Origin: PALSA-1296 sp038210275
GTDB taxonomy: Bacteria; Bacteroidota; Ignavibacteria; Palsa-1295
Length of the DNA stretch: 55,131 nt
Direction: 5' to 3'
NCBI GenBank assembly: GCA_038210275.1
Contig: JBBQWV010000023.1
Location: forward strand, 1 to 55,131
Part shown: in pieces, positions 1 through 6,588 of the stretch
Numbering within the stretch: the first letter of the stretch is position 1
Layout: each line of letters starts with the position of its first letter
Position numbers and translations under genes: made by a program
The notes under the pieces: generated by a model
Told to the model about the DNA's origin: nothing
What the model saw: only the letters and a program-made list of their open reading frames with translations
The model's database searches: none

Positions 1-187
1 GTTGTTACGCCAGTAGCATCGCAGGGTAGCCGTGTCCAGAAAGGATAAGCGCTGAAAGCATCTAAGCACGAAACCTACTCCAAGATGAGATTTCCCTGAA
101 GGATCGTAGAAGACTACTACGTTGATAGGACCAAGGTGTACATACAGTAATGTATTTAGCCGACGGTTACTAATAATCCGTTCGACT
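1..187 (+). rRNA. rrl: 23S rRNA, 3' end (partial)
   Basis: The window opens inside the 3' end of a 23S rRNA gene. The conserved terminal blocks are visible: GCTGAAAGCATCTAAG near 51, CAAGATGAGATTTCCC near 81, and the last helix around GGTTACTAATAATCCGTTCG at 165-184. The 5' part lies outside the window. The exact 3' end is estimated to within about 5 bases from the usual family end. It is the upstream neighbour of the 5S gene in the same rRNA operon. Confidence 0.95.
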
Positions 188-491
188 TCATTTATATTTT
201 TTTCCTCCGGGAAAAAAATCCCAAACCTTTGTAATACAGTGATATAGGAGGTAGATACACTCTGCCTTACTACCTGCATTACTACAGTGTTCGGTAAATC
301 ACAAAAATCACCTATGCATATTCGGAGCATCGACAAACCTACTCTACAGGTAGGAGAGAAGATGTGTTCTTGATTTCTTGCGCACGCCGACTGTTGTCTT
401 TATTTTTGTTCATTAACATTTTAGCGCCTCGCGCAAAAGTGATACGAAGTTTTAGCTCTGAGCATCTTTGCTCTTAGCTTTGCAAGTTTCC
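188..491 (+). other. 23S-5S internal spacer
   Basis: This 300-base stretch between the 23S and 5S genes has no credible reading frame. A T-run/A-run hairpin lies at about 197-218, just after the 23S end. A second imperfect stem lies at 454-479 (AGCT...GAGCA / TGCTC...AGCT), just before the 5S. Both could be rRNA processing stems (inference). Confidence 0.6.
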
Positions 492-609
492 TTTTGGTGA
501 CTATATCCGAGGGGATACACCTCTTCCCATTCCGAACAGAGCAGTTAAGCCCTCGAGAGCCGATGATACTTAGCCAGTCAGGTTTGGGAAAGTAGGTCGT
601 CGCCAGGGG
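492..609 (+). rRNA. rrf: 5S rRNA, intact
   Basis: This is a complete 5S rRNA gene. The 5' strand TGGTGAC (496-501) can pair with GTCGCCA near 599-606 to form helix I. The conserved internal blocks CCATTCCGAACAGAGCAGTT and GCCGATGATACTTAGCC are present. Length is about 117 bases, normal for the family; the ends are estimated. It is the parent-type sequence of the five 3' fragments scattered to about 6640. Confidence 0.95.
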
Positions 610-620
610 TTTTTATATTA

Positions 621-653
621 ACCCGTCAATGCTATGCTTTGACGGGTTTTTTA
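621..653 (+). terminator. rRNA operon terminator
   Basis: Perfect 9-bp stem ACCCGTCAA (621-629) / TTGACGGGT (639-647) with a 9-base loop, followed by a T-run. It ends the rRNA operon. The same hairpin recurs downstream of 5S copies 1 and 2, and in altered form at 4276, so it was duplicated together with the 5S 3' end. Confidence 0.9.
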
Positions 654-660
654 TTCTCAA

Positions 661-710
661 AAATCTCCCTCTCCTTTTTCAAGGAGAGGGTTGGGGTGAG
701 GTTCCCCCTA
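661..710. repeat. Palindromic intergenic element
   Basis: CCCTCTCCTT (667-676) pairs with AAGGAGAGGG (681-690), followed by TTGGGGTGAGG. This CTCTCC...GGAGAGGGTTGGGGTGAGG motif resembles a palindromic intergenic repeat I recall from many unrelated bacterial genomes. It sits between the operon terminator and the promoter of the first accessory gene. There is no coding capacity. Confidence 0.55.
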
Positions 711-750
711 CGCTTACTCAATACTATAATTTTACGGTTTTTTTATTTCG

Positions 751-758
751 TATCTTTG
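751..758 (+). promoter_or_regulatory. Bacteroidota-type -7 box (TATCTTTG)
   Basis: TATCTTTG matches the Bacteroidota -7 consensus TAnnTTTG and lies 18 bases before the start codon of the first accessory gene. The leader would be about 12 bases. A clear -33 TTG was not found, so the call rests on the box and its position. Confidence 0.55.
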
Positions 759-776
759 TAGAATAAATCTAATCAA

Positions 777-1052
777 ATGACTCGGAAGATTCTTTCGACG
801 CTCTACATATTATTGGCGGGACTATCAACATACGTCTGCTATGAGATAGCATTCAAAAGTCCCGAACCAGGTGATCCTGATCCCGGCCATCCGGGAGCTG
901 CTTTTCTTTTTTCATTATTGGCTATTTCACTTTATGCACTCACAATGTTCTGCCTCTGGAAACAATTGAAGGGATGGTGGATAATTGCTATAGCTCATAT
1001 TGCAGCAGTTTCAATTTCTATAGTTTCCATGATGCCGATCCCAGGTCCATAA
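777..1052 (+). CDS. Small three-helix membrane protein, unknown function
   Basis: A 91-residue hydrophobic protein that I do not recognise. It shows three likely membrane segments at about residues 5-22, 42-62 and 67-87. A short proline/glycine/aspartate-rich linker (about 29-39, PEPGDPDPGHPG) separates segments 1 and 2. The ATG lies 18 bases after a TAnnTTTG box, which supports this start. It is the first gene after the rRNA operon, bounded upstream by the operon terminator and downstream, after 26 bases, by 5S-derived copy 1. It is therefore the sole gene of the first cassette-like interval. It has no partner gene from which to infer function. Confidence 0.6.
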   Translation: MTRKILSTLYILLAGLSTYVCYEIAFKSPEPGDPDPGHPGAAFLFSLLAISLYALTMFCLWKQLKGWWIIAIAHIAAVSISIVSMMPIPGP

Positions 1053-1078
1053 TCGTAGATGGCGGTTACGTGCGAAAA

Positions 1079-1195
1079 AGCAGTTAAGCCCTATGTGAGC
1101 CAACGATACGTAGCCAGTCAGGTTTGGGAAAGTAAGTCATCGCGAGGGGTTTAATAAACCAGCCCGTCAATGCTTTGCTTTGACGGATTTTTTAT
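1079..1195 (+). repeat. 5S rRNA 3'-fragment, copy 1, with terminator
   Basis: This is a degenerate copy of the intact 5S gene from base 540 onward. It begins AGCAGTTAAGCCC and contains a 24-base exact match to 571-594 at 1111-1134. It continues through the end of 5S and the operon terminator hairpin (CCGTCAA 1164-1170 / TTGACGG 1180-1186, then T-run). The 5' part of 5S is absent. The 26 bases before it (GATGGCGGTTACGTG...) weakly resemble the sorting-domain remnant seen before copies 3 and 4. Confidence 0.85.
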
Positions 1196-1201
1196 TTGCC
1201 G

Positions 1202-1209
1202 TATATTTG
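1202..1209 (+). promoter_or_regulatory. -7 box (TATATTTG), possibly leaderless transcript
   Basis: TATATTTG fits TAnnTTTG and lies only 5 bases before the preferred ATG at 1215. Transcription from it would start at or next to the start codon. It directly follows the T-run of 5S copy 1. Confidence 0.55.
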
Positions 1210-1214
1210 TATCT

Positions 1215-2069
1215 ATGGAATACATTAAGCCTGAAAGAGTCTGGTTGAAAAACAGCTCAGATTACAATGAGAAATGGGTGCAAGCACGCATCGCCGATGA
1301 TCCGACAATTTTAGGTCTCGGAGATCTTGTCCTACGGGATAAAGAACGGATTCAACCAAGTGCAGGAAGATTGGATTTGCTTCTTCAAGATCCTGAATCA
1401 TACCAGAGATACGAGGTAGAAGTACAATTGGGGAAAACGGATGAGGCGCACATTATTCGCACGATAGAATATTGGGATGTTGAACGGAAGCGTTATCCTC
1501 AATATGAACATTGTGCAGTGATAGTTGCCGAGGATATAACGAGCAGATTCCTGAATGTAATTAGCCTGTTCAATGGTACTATTCCTCTCGTAGCAATTCA
1601 GCTTCAAGCAATCAGCTTCGGTGGAAATATCTCACTTATCGCAACCAAAGTATTGGATCAATTTAATCGTGGAATGGTTGAAGAAGATGAAGAGATTGCT
1701 GTGCCTACAGATCGCAATTATTGGGAATCCAAAGCGACGAGAGATTCAGTTCGAATAGTAGATCAAACGCTTGAGTCTCTTAAAAAAATTGACTCAAAAT
1801 TGAATTTGAAATACAACAAATTTTATATTGGTCTTGCAGTAGGTGATTCTCCGAATAACTTTGTTATCTTTACGCCTCATAAAAAATTTACAAGCATTCG
1901 AATAAGACTTGCACAAATTGATCAATGGAATGAAGCTTTAGAACAGAGTGGCTTAGATTATGATTATCGTCCACGCGAAGGACGATATCGGATCCGTATG
2001 GAGCCGGAGCAATTCAAACCCAACGTTGTGCTCCTTGAACAGTTACTTCAGGCGTCGTTTGCAGAGTAG
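1215..2069 (+). CDS. PD-(D/E)XK-nuclease-fold-like protein
   Basis: A 284-residue soluble protein. An upstream in-frame ATG at 1170 would make the terminator hairpin coding, so the ATG at 1215 (MEYIKPERVW) is preferred. Residues about 45-85 hold GRLDLLLQD, then YEVEVQLGKTDE, then IEYWDVERKRYP. A GRxD aspartate, an acidic/Gln strand and a following helix is the layout of PD-(D/E)XK nuclease-fold proteins (inference; the exact ExK lysine is not obvious). The C-terminal third is charged and may be a separate domain. It is the sole gene between 5S copies 1 and 2. Restriction-like or defence-related roles are possible but not shown by the context. Confidence 0.6.
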   Translation: MEYIKPERVWLKNSSDYNEKWVQARIADDPTILGLGDLVLRDKERIQPSAGRLDLLLQDPESYQRYEVEVQLGKTDEAHIIRTIEYWDVERKRYPQYEHCAVIVAEDITSRFLNVISLFNGTIPLVAIQLQAISFGGNISLIATKVLDQFNRGMVEEDEEIAVPTDRNYWESKATRDSVRIVDQTLESLKKIDSKLNLKYNKFYIGLAVGDSPNNFVIFTPHKKFTSIRIRLAQIDQWNEALEQSGLDYDYRPREGRYRIRMEPEQFKPNVVLLEQLLQASFAE

Positions 2070-2091
2070 CGGAAGTTAACAATTCTCTGCA

Positions 2092-2214
2092 AGATAGTAA
2101 ACCCTCGAGTGCCAATGATACGTATCCAGTCAAGTTTACTTATGTAGGTCATCATCAGGGGTTTTATAAATTGACCCGTCAATGCTATGCTTTGACGATT
2201 TTTTTTATTCTCAA
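2092..2214 (+). repeat. 5S rRNA 3'-fragment, copy 2, with terminator
   Basis: A more decayed copy of 540-660. Recognisable parts are CCCTCGAG, GCCAATGATACGTATCCAGTC, then GTAGGTCATCATCAGGGG and the terminator ACCCGTCAATGCTATGCTTT with a T-run. Similarity to the rRNA operon continues to TTATTCTCAA, so the right boundary of the repeat lies near base 660 of the parent. It begins about 25 bases after the stop of the preceding gene. Confidence 0.8.
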
Positions 2215-2287
2215 GGCAATTACAGGAGCATTTGAACTTGCATTACAATTAATTATGAACAGCGATCTAATAATAAAACTCTAAAAA

Positions 2288-3154
2288 ATGTTTAAGTTCT
2301 TAATATGTTTGTTCGTCTTTCTTATTCACACGGGTGTGATTCATGCGCAGAGAAGAGAGCTTGATACTTCAATAAGAAAATCGGACTGGAATGCACTTCT
2401 AGCCGCAGATTTTAAACATTTTCAGATTGATAATTCTAAAGACGAAGGCGTACCCTATTTTATTGCTCGTATTGACACAGAAGATTTGGAGGCAGATTGC
2501 CGTGGGTCATTCGACACTGTTCGCTACTTAGATATCAATCATGACGACAGGGAAGACGCAGTAATAGAACTATTCGGTGGTGGTAGTGGTCATTTCCGTT
2601 CTTACGTTTTATTCCTCCAATCAGATAACGGTCCAGAACCAGTGACCTGCGGTAGTGGCTCAACTCTTGAAGTGTCATTCCATTCTGATACTCTTTTTGC
2701 CTCTACTCGGTACTTCCTTTCCGGCGATGCAAATTGCTGTGCAAGAGCTGAAGAAATTAAACCAATTGTTGTGAATGGTAAGCATGTCAAGTACCTGCCC
2801 GCTAAAATTATCCCGAGTGAGGATGGAGGTTCTCAAACAGTTCGTTTATTTTATGCTCGCTTAGACCTTCGAGAGTTCGATGAAGCCTATTCAATGTTAT
2901 CTAGGATTTATCGAAGTAGACATCCTTACAAAAAATGGCTGGCTGGATTTCAGAATATGGAACACGTCGAGGTTGAAACGTCGGATCAATCACTTGAGAT
3001 GGTCGTACCAGTTAAGATTTCTAGTACCGATATAATCAATGGCAGAAAAGTATCACACCGTTTCAATGGGTCTTGGTCAGTGGAATGGATTAATGGGTCT
3101 AATGGATATGATTGGGTTCTCGATGACCCAAAAATTCAAGAAGTGAAGCAATAA
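2288..3154 (+). CDS. Exported protein with NTF2-like C-terminal region
   Basis: A 288-residue protein with a clear signal peptide (MFKFLICLFVFLIHTGVIHAQ, cut after about residue 21). Residues about 78-110 (DINHDDREDAVIELFGGG) match the pattern of lipoproteins and exported proteins that carry a D-x-[ND]-x-D-x-x-[DE]-A strand with a Gly-rich turn. Residues about 190-285 (RLDLREFDEAYSMLSRIYR ... WVLDD) look like an NTF2/SnoaL-type fold, in which a short helix pair precedes a curved sheet. No catalytic residues can be assigned. Likely periplasmic or envelope located. It sits alone between 5S copy 2 and the sorting-domain/5S fusion copy 3. Confidence 0.65.
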   Translation: MFKFLICLFVFLIHTGVIHAQRRELDTSIRKSDWNALLAADFKHFQIDNSKDEGVPYFIARIDTEDLEADCRGSFDTVRYLDINHDDREDAVIELFGGGSGHFRSYVLFLQSDNGPEPVTCGSGSTLEVSFHSDTLFASTRYFLSGDANCCARAEEIKPIVVNGKHVKYLPAKIIPSEDGGSQTVRLFYARLDLREFDEAYSMLSRIYRSRHPYKKWLAGFQNMEHVEVETSDQSLEMVVPVKISSTDIINGRKVSHRFNGSWSVEWINGSNGYDWVLDDPKIQEVKQ

Positions 3155-3188
3155 GGGGATACCTACTCCATATACTACGATACCCACC

Positions 3189-3269
3189 CCCCTTCCAAGC
3201 GGCAGCTATTTCGTCCGCTTCGTTATTGATGGTGTTTCGTCAGTGAAGGCTCTTGAGGTGCTACGGTAG
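3189..3269 (+). pseudogene. T9SS sorting-domain 3' remnant A, fused to 5S copy 3
   Basis: Translated in frame, 3189-3269 reads PLPSGSYFVRFVIDGVSS then VKALEVLR and stop. This is the typical end of a T9SS type A sorting domain (LPSGxYxVR...G...KxxVxR). No upstream gene body exists: the preceding gene stops at 3154 in a different context. The TAG stop (3267-3269) overlaps AGCAGTTAAGCC of 5S copy 3, so the 5S sequence supplies part of the stop codon. Confidence 0.75.
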
Positions 3270-3340
3270 CAGTTAAGCCTTCGAGAACCGATGATACTTA
3301 GCCAGTCAAGCTTCCTAATCTAGGTAGTCGCCAGAGAATT
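3268..3340 (+). repeat. 5S rRNA 3'-fragment, copy 3
   Basis: It starts AGCAGTTAAGCC and keeps AACCGATGATACTTAGCCAG and GTCGCCAGAG, with damage in between (CTTCCTAATC in place of GTTTGGGAAA). The terminator hairpin is lost. Its left edge is the same 5S base (540) as copies 1 and 4. Confidence 0.8.
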
Positions 3341-3451
3341 TATTGAGGGAGTCATTCTCCATTCAGACTGTTATACTGCAACTCCCTTACTCCCAATTCC
3401 TCAGTGGTAGTATCTTCCCCAAAGATAATGACCGTTAATAAAAACAAACAA

Positions 3452-4237
3452 ATGAAAAAACTATTACTTATTTCTTCTTTCCTTATTTTTTCTGCAACAG
3501 TAATCAATGCACAAAGCAATTTCGAAATTGGGTTTCGCTACAATCCGGAATTTACCGGTATTGTGAATTCGAGCGATGCTAATGCAGGTAACGAATTAAA
3601 GTATGCAAGTCAATTTAGTTATATATTTAGTTTTGGCGCCGGTGCCATCTATCATATTAATGAACATTACGGTGTTGCCGTGGATATTCTTTTTTCGCGT
3701 GAAGGCCAGGCGTTTACCGGCACTCTGACAAACAGCAAAGCTGAGCATCCTGAAGCGTATAGCGCTGTAGTTGCCAGACAAATAAAGCTGAATGATATCA
3801 AGATCGATGGCGATTATGTTGCGCTGGACGAATTGAATTATATCAAAATTCCTGTGATGCTTTCAGTAACAACCGATATCAGGGAGCCGGTATTTTTTGG
3901 TTTTATGGTCGGTCCGCAATTCAACATCTTACATAGTGTTGCACAGGAAGTCAATGGAACAGATCTTGACTATCCGACGACCGATGTTACTCCCTCCTCT
4001 ATTCACAAATCTTTTACACTCGCTGGAGTTCTTGCTCTTGGTGTAGGGTATAATCTTTCCTCAAATCTTGTTCTATCGGCGCATCTAAGAATGGATTACG
4101 GATTTGGCGATGCGGAGAATAAAGACGCGATGATCAGTACTTCCGGCGCAGCTCCGGTGCGTTTTTATTCTACCGATCGTGCAGCAAGTCACAGCGAATC
4201 TGAAGGTTTACTCATCGGCTTAAATTTCAAGCTCTAA
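3452..4237 (+). CDS. PorT-like outer-membrane beta-barrel protein
   Basis: A 261-residue protein with a signal peptide (MKKLLLISSFLIFSATVINAQ, about 21 residues). The mature part has alternating polar/hydrophobic strands with many aromatic girdle residues (FEIGFRYNPEF, FSYIFSFGAGAIYHI, YGVAVDILFS, FFGFMVGPQFNIL). It ends LLIGLNFKL, a typical C-terminal barrel strand. This fits the outer-membrane-protein beta-barrel (PorT-like) families common in Bacteroidota. An upstream GTG at 3404 is possible, but the signal peptide fixes the start at 3452. It follows 5S copy 3 and ends at its own terminator. Substrate or function cannot be deduced. Confidence 0.75.
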   Translation: MKKLLLISSFLIFSATVINAQSNFEIGFRYNPEFTGIVNSSDANAGNELKYASQFSYIFSFGAGAIYHINEHYGVAVDILFSREGQAFTGTLTNSKAEHPEAYSAVVARQIKLNDIKIDGDYVALDELNYIKIPVMLSVTTDIREPVFFGFMVGPQFNILHSVAQEVNGTDLDYPTTDVTPSSIHKSFTLAGVLALGVGYNLSSNLVLSAHLRMDYGFGDAENKDAMISTSGAAPVRFYSTDRAASHSESEGLLIGLNFKL

Positions 4238-4275
4238 GAGTTTTCTGCGAGAGGTCTCCTATTCGTTGTTCTATT

Positions 4276-4308
4276 ACCCGTCTAAGCTATGCTTTGGCGG
4301 GTTTTTAT
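4276..4308 (+). terminator. Terminator resembling the rRNA operon terminator
   Basis: ACCCGTC...GGCGGGT stem (4276-4282 / 4296-4302) around a TAAGCTATGCTTT loop region, followed by a T-rich run. The sequence is clearly related to the hairpin at 621-653, but no 5S fragment precedes it. It follows the barrel gene. Confidence 0.75.
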
Positions 4309-4330
4309 TTTTTAGAATAATCTTCATACG

Positions 4331-4370
4331 CTCCCTCCCATCGGCACCTATTTTTATTAGGTTAGGCGCA
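4331..4370 (+). pseudogene. Possible sorting-domain remnant (weak)
   Basis: CTCCCTCCCATCGGCACC reads LPPIGT in frame, then YFY and a stop, then VRR. This matches the start of the LPSGxYxVR motif seen in remnants A-C, but it is broken by a stop. The match is short, so it may be chance. Confidence 0.3.
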
Positions 4371-4471
4371 GTAGTTATTTGGTAGTCTTTCGTTTGGAGA
4401 AAAAATGTAATGAAAGGTTGCTTCCTTTTTTACTTTTTTTGCTTAATGTGTTTTGGTTTCTTTCTTCGTCG

Positions 4472-4479
4472 TAACTTTG
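4472..4479 (+). promoter_or_regulatory. -7 box (TAACTTTG) upstream of nmrA-like gene
   Basis: TAACTTTG matches TAnnTTTG. A TTTTGG element at 4451-4456 gives a plausible -33 with about 17 bases spacing. The leader to the ATG at 4547 would be about 60 bases. The rest of 4238-4546 holds the terminator and the weak remnant, with nothing else recognisable. Confidence 0.6.
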
Positions 4480-4546
4480 CAACATCACCATAGTTGAATA
4501 TCTGAGAAACAGAGGCTTGTGTGATTAAATTAAGACAATCTATAGT

Positions 4547-5410
4547 ATGGAGAATGGTAAATGCATTTTCGTAACCGGAGGGACCGGCAATCAAGGTGGC
4601 TCAGTTGCGAAAGCATTAGTACAGGGAGGCTTTGCTGTCAAAGTACTGACAAGAAATCCTTATTCCCAAAACGCGTTGGATCTTGTGAAGATTGGCGCGG
4701 AGCTTGTGCAAGGGGATCTTAATGATGTTCGTAGTTACAAAGAACACATCAAAGGAGTCTATGGTATATTCAGCGTTCAAACCTTTACCAAAGGCATAGA
4801 AAATGAAATTGAGCAGGGAAAGGCTCTTGCCACCTTAGCTAAAGAGTTGGATATAAATCATTTTTTGTACTCGTCGGTAATGTGTGCCGATGCGAGTACA
4901 GGTATACCACATTTTGAAAGTAAGCATATTATAGAAAATCATGTGCGGCAATTGGATTTGCGTTTTACCATTATACGTCCGGCATCTTTTTATGAGAACT
5001 TCTTAATTCCACAAGTTAAAAAAGGAATCTTAAAAGGGAAATTCGTAACGCCGATCGATCGCGATGCGAGCCAACAATATATGGCAGCCGAAGATGTTGG
5101 AAAAGCAGTGTTAAAGATATTTCAAAATCCCAAAATATACATTGGCAACACAATAACTCTTGCAGCAGAACAGTTGAGTATTCAGGAAGTAGCTGATAGA
5201 TTTTCAGAAGTATTGGGTATAAAAATGGAATATAAGAAGCTGCCTTTTCTCATCACAAGATTTATTTTGGGAAAAGATCTTTATAAGATGTTCCAGTGGG
5301 TGAATGGAAAACCACATTTCGAAAGGTCAAAAATCGAAGCTACAAAAAGAGAATTCCCGGGTTTCCTCGATCTGAAAAGTTGGATTACGATGAATTTTAA
5401 ATCAAAATAA
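4547..5410 (+). CDS. NmrA/HSCARG-like NAD(P)-binding protein
   Basis: A 287-residue Rossmann-fold protein. The N-terminus IFVTGGTGNQGGSVAKAL (residues 7-24) carries the GxxGxxG dinucleotide-binding motif. SSVMCADAS near 109 and RPASFYENFLIP near 145 match the atypical short-chain dehydrogenase NmrA family. In that family the active-site Tyr-x3-Lys is usually lost and members act as redox sensors or reductases of unknown substrate. Length is normal. It has its own TAnnTTTG promoter and is followed after 16 bases by a four-helix membrane protein, with which it probably forms a two-gene operon. The substrate cannot be named. Confidence 0.8.
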   Translation: MENGKCIFVTGGTGNQGGSVAKALVQGGFAVKVLTRNPYSQNALDLVKIGAELVQGDLNDVRSYKEHIKGVYGIFSVQTFTKGIENEIEQGKALATLAKELDINHFLYSSVMCADASTGIPHFESKHIIENHVRQLDLRFTIIRPASFYENFLIPQVKKGILKGKFVTPIDRDASQQYMAAEDVGKAVLKIFQNPKIYIGNTITLAAEQLSIQEVADRFSEVLGIKMEYKKLPFLITRFILGKDLYKMFQWVNGKPHFERSKIEATKREFPGFLDLKSWITMNFKSK

Positions 5411-5426
5411 AATAACAGAAAAGGGT

Positions 5427-5867
5427 ATGCAACTAGTCATATATGGAGCTTATACTTTCTTAGCCGCATACAATGCAGGGAATATGATGTCTCTACAATT
5501 ACAGCACTATGGTATTTACCGGCATGTATCCAAGAAGAATTTCAAGGGATATATCAGCGCCAATAACCAAGCAGCTCTTATTCCTGCCGTCATACCGGGT
5601 ATGGTGATGCTTCTCATAAGCATAGTGCTCATGTTCTACCATCCGGATTTTATGACAATGACAGAAGCAGTTATTTCATTAGTTCTAAATATTGTTGCCT
5701 TTATTTCCACGATGAAGTGGCAGAGGAAACTTCAGGAGGAGATGGCATCTACCGGCTATGATGAAGAAAAAATCAAACTTCTGCTTGCAACGAATTGGAT
5801 TCGTACCATTGCTTTTTTTACGCTCGGTATTCTGACGGTTTCAATATTGATAATGGCTGTGAGATAA
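5427..5867 (+). CDS. Four-helix membrane protein, DUF1772-like
   Basis: A 146-residue integral membrane protein with likely helices at about residues 5-25, 50-70, 78-98 and 120-143. Between helices 1 and 2 lies a polar stretch containing YRHVSKKNFKGYISANN. Size and topology resemble the DUF1772/anthrone-oxygenase-like families often found beside NmrA-type reductases (family assignment is moderate). It starts 16 bases after the NmrA-like gene on the same strand, so the two are probably co-transcribed and may act in one redox step (inference). The pair ends just before sorting-domain/5S copy 4. Confidence 0.6.
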   Translation: MQLVIYGAYTFLAAYNAGNMMSLQLQHYGIYRHVSKKNFKGYISANNQAALIPAVIPGMVMLLISIVLMFYHPDFMTMTEAVISLVLNIVAFISTMKWQRKLQEEMASTGYDEEKIKLLLATNWIRTIAFFTLGILTVSILIMAVR

Positions 5868-5901
5868 CAGTTCTTCGTAATAGACCGATTATATCCACTG
5901 C

Positions 5902-5979
5902 CCCCCCAGCGGGAGCTATTTTGTAGAGTTCGTTATTGATGGCGTTTCGTCGGTGAAGGGGCTTGAGGTGGTGCGTTAG
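5902..5979 (+). pseudogene. T9SS sorting-domain 3' remnant B, fused to 5S copy 4
   Basis: In frame this reads PPSGSYFVEFVIDGVSSVKG then LEVVR and stop. It is nearly the same peptide as remnant A but with many silent or conservative changes, so the two are old relatives or derive from different parent genes. The TAG stop (5977-5979) is again formed by AGCAGTTAAGCC of the 5S copy. No gene body lies upstream. Confidence 0.75.
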
Positions 5980-6055
5980 CAGTTAAGCCCTCTGGGAGCC
6001 GATGATACTTAGCCAGTGAGGTTTCCGAATGTAGGTCGTCGTTAGGGTTTTATTT
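5978..6055 (+). repeat. 5S rRNA 3'-fragment, copy 4
   Basis: It starts AGCAGTTAAGCCC, then CTCTGGGAGCCGATGATACTT, AGCCAGTGAGGTTTCCGAAT and GTAGGTCGTCGTTAGGG. The CTCTGGGAGCC and CGTTAGGG variants are shared with copy 5 but not with the intact 5S. The terminator hairpin is missing; a TATTTTTG box follows at once. Confidence 0.85.
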
Positions 6056-6058
6056 TTG
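6051..6058 (+). promoter_or_regulatory. -7 box (TATTTTTG) for toxin-antitoxin pair
   Basis: TATTTTTG matches TAnnTTTG, directly abutting the end of 5S copy 4 and 49 bases before the antitoxin ATG. No good -33 TTG is seen, because that position falls in the 5S remnant. Confidence 0.4.
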
Positions 6059-6106
6059 AAAACTTTCTTTCATTCAGATTGTTTAATTTATAAAGGGGTA
6101 AAAACT

Positions 6107-6304
6107 ATGGCTGCATTGCTCGTTGCTACAAAAGATAAATCCGAACTCAAGCTGATTCAGTCCTTGCTGAAGAGGATGCGCGTATCCTCGAAAGTTCTTT
6201 CCGAAAATGAGAAAGAAGATTTCGCACTCGGATATATTATCTCGCAAGCTGATCGCTCGAAGAAAGTATCACGTGCTGAGATCATGAGAAAGCTCGCACA
6301 CTAA
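6107..6304 (+). CDS. Antitoxin-like protein of a RelE-type pair
   Basis: A 65-residue protein (MAALLVATKDKSELKLIQSL...) of the size and charge of antitoxins partnered with RelE/ParE toxins. The helical core LIQSLLKRMRV and the C-terminal AEIMRKLAH are the likely fold and toxin-wrapping parts (inference). The ATG at 6107 is chosen over an in-frame ATG at 6056: an AAGGGG Shine-Dalgarno-like stretch lies at 6093-6097, and 6056 lies within the 5S remnant/promoter. The toxin gene follows after 5 bases, the usual antitoxin-first order. Autoregulation is typical of the family, but no operator palindrome was identified. Confidence 0.7.
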   Translation: MAALLVATKDKSELKLIQSLLKRMRVSSKVLSENEKEDFALGYIISQADRSKKVSRAEIMRKLAH

Positions 6305-6309
6305 TTTAA

Positions 6310-6588
6310 ATGAAAGTCGAATTTCTCCGTGACTTCAGCCGCGATCTTGATAAACTTGACGACCACACTGTCAAAACTTCTCTTGCTGAAATTGTCCTTC
6401 AATGTGAAAGTGCTTCGTCATTAAAAGATATTCCGAATGTTAAAAAGCTGAAAGGTTACAAAAACGTTTACAGAATTCGAATTAAAAATTATAGGCTGGG
6501 TTTTTTCTATGAGAACGGAGTCATCGAATTTGCAAGACTACTGCATCGGAAAGATATTTATAAGACATTCCCCTCTGGGAGCCGATGA
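6310..6588 (+). CDS. RelE/ParE-superfamily toxin
   Basis: A 92-residue RelE-like toxin. MKVEFLRDFSRDLDKL, the central PNVKKLKGYKNVYRIRIKNY, then RLGFFYENGVIEFARLLHR and KDIYKTFP match RelE/ParE toxins (basic ribosome- or target-binding face, YRIRxxxYRLGF strand). RelE-type members cleave mRNA on the ribosome; which subtype this is cannot be told. The family normally ends at about IYKxFP. Here four extra residues (SGSR) and the TGA stop are encoded by 5S copy 5 (CCCTCTGGGAGCCGATGA), so the 3' end of the gene is fused to the repeat. The antitoxin is immediately upstream. Confidence 0.8.
   Translation: MKVEFLRDFSRDLDKLDDHTVKTSLAEIVLQCESASSLKDIPNVKKLKGYKNVYRIRIKNYRLGFFYENGVIEFARLLHRKDIYKTFPSGSR

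Noticed and set aside
1170..1214. N-terminal extension of the nuclease-fold-like gene
   Set aside because: It would be encoded by the 5S-copy terminator hairpin and lie upstream of the promoter box; the ATG at 1215 is better.
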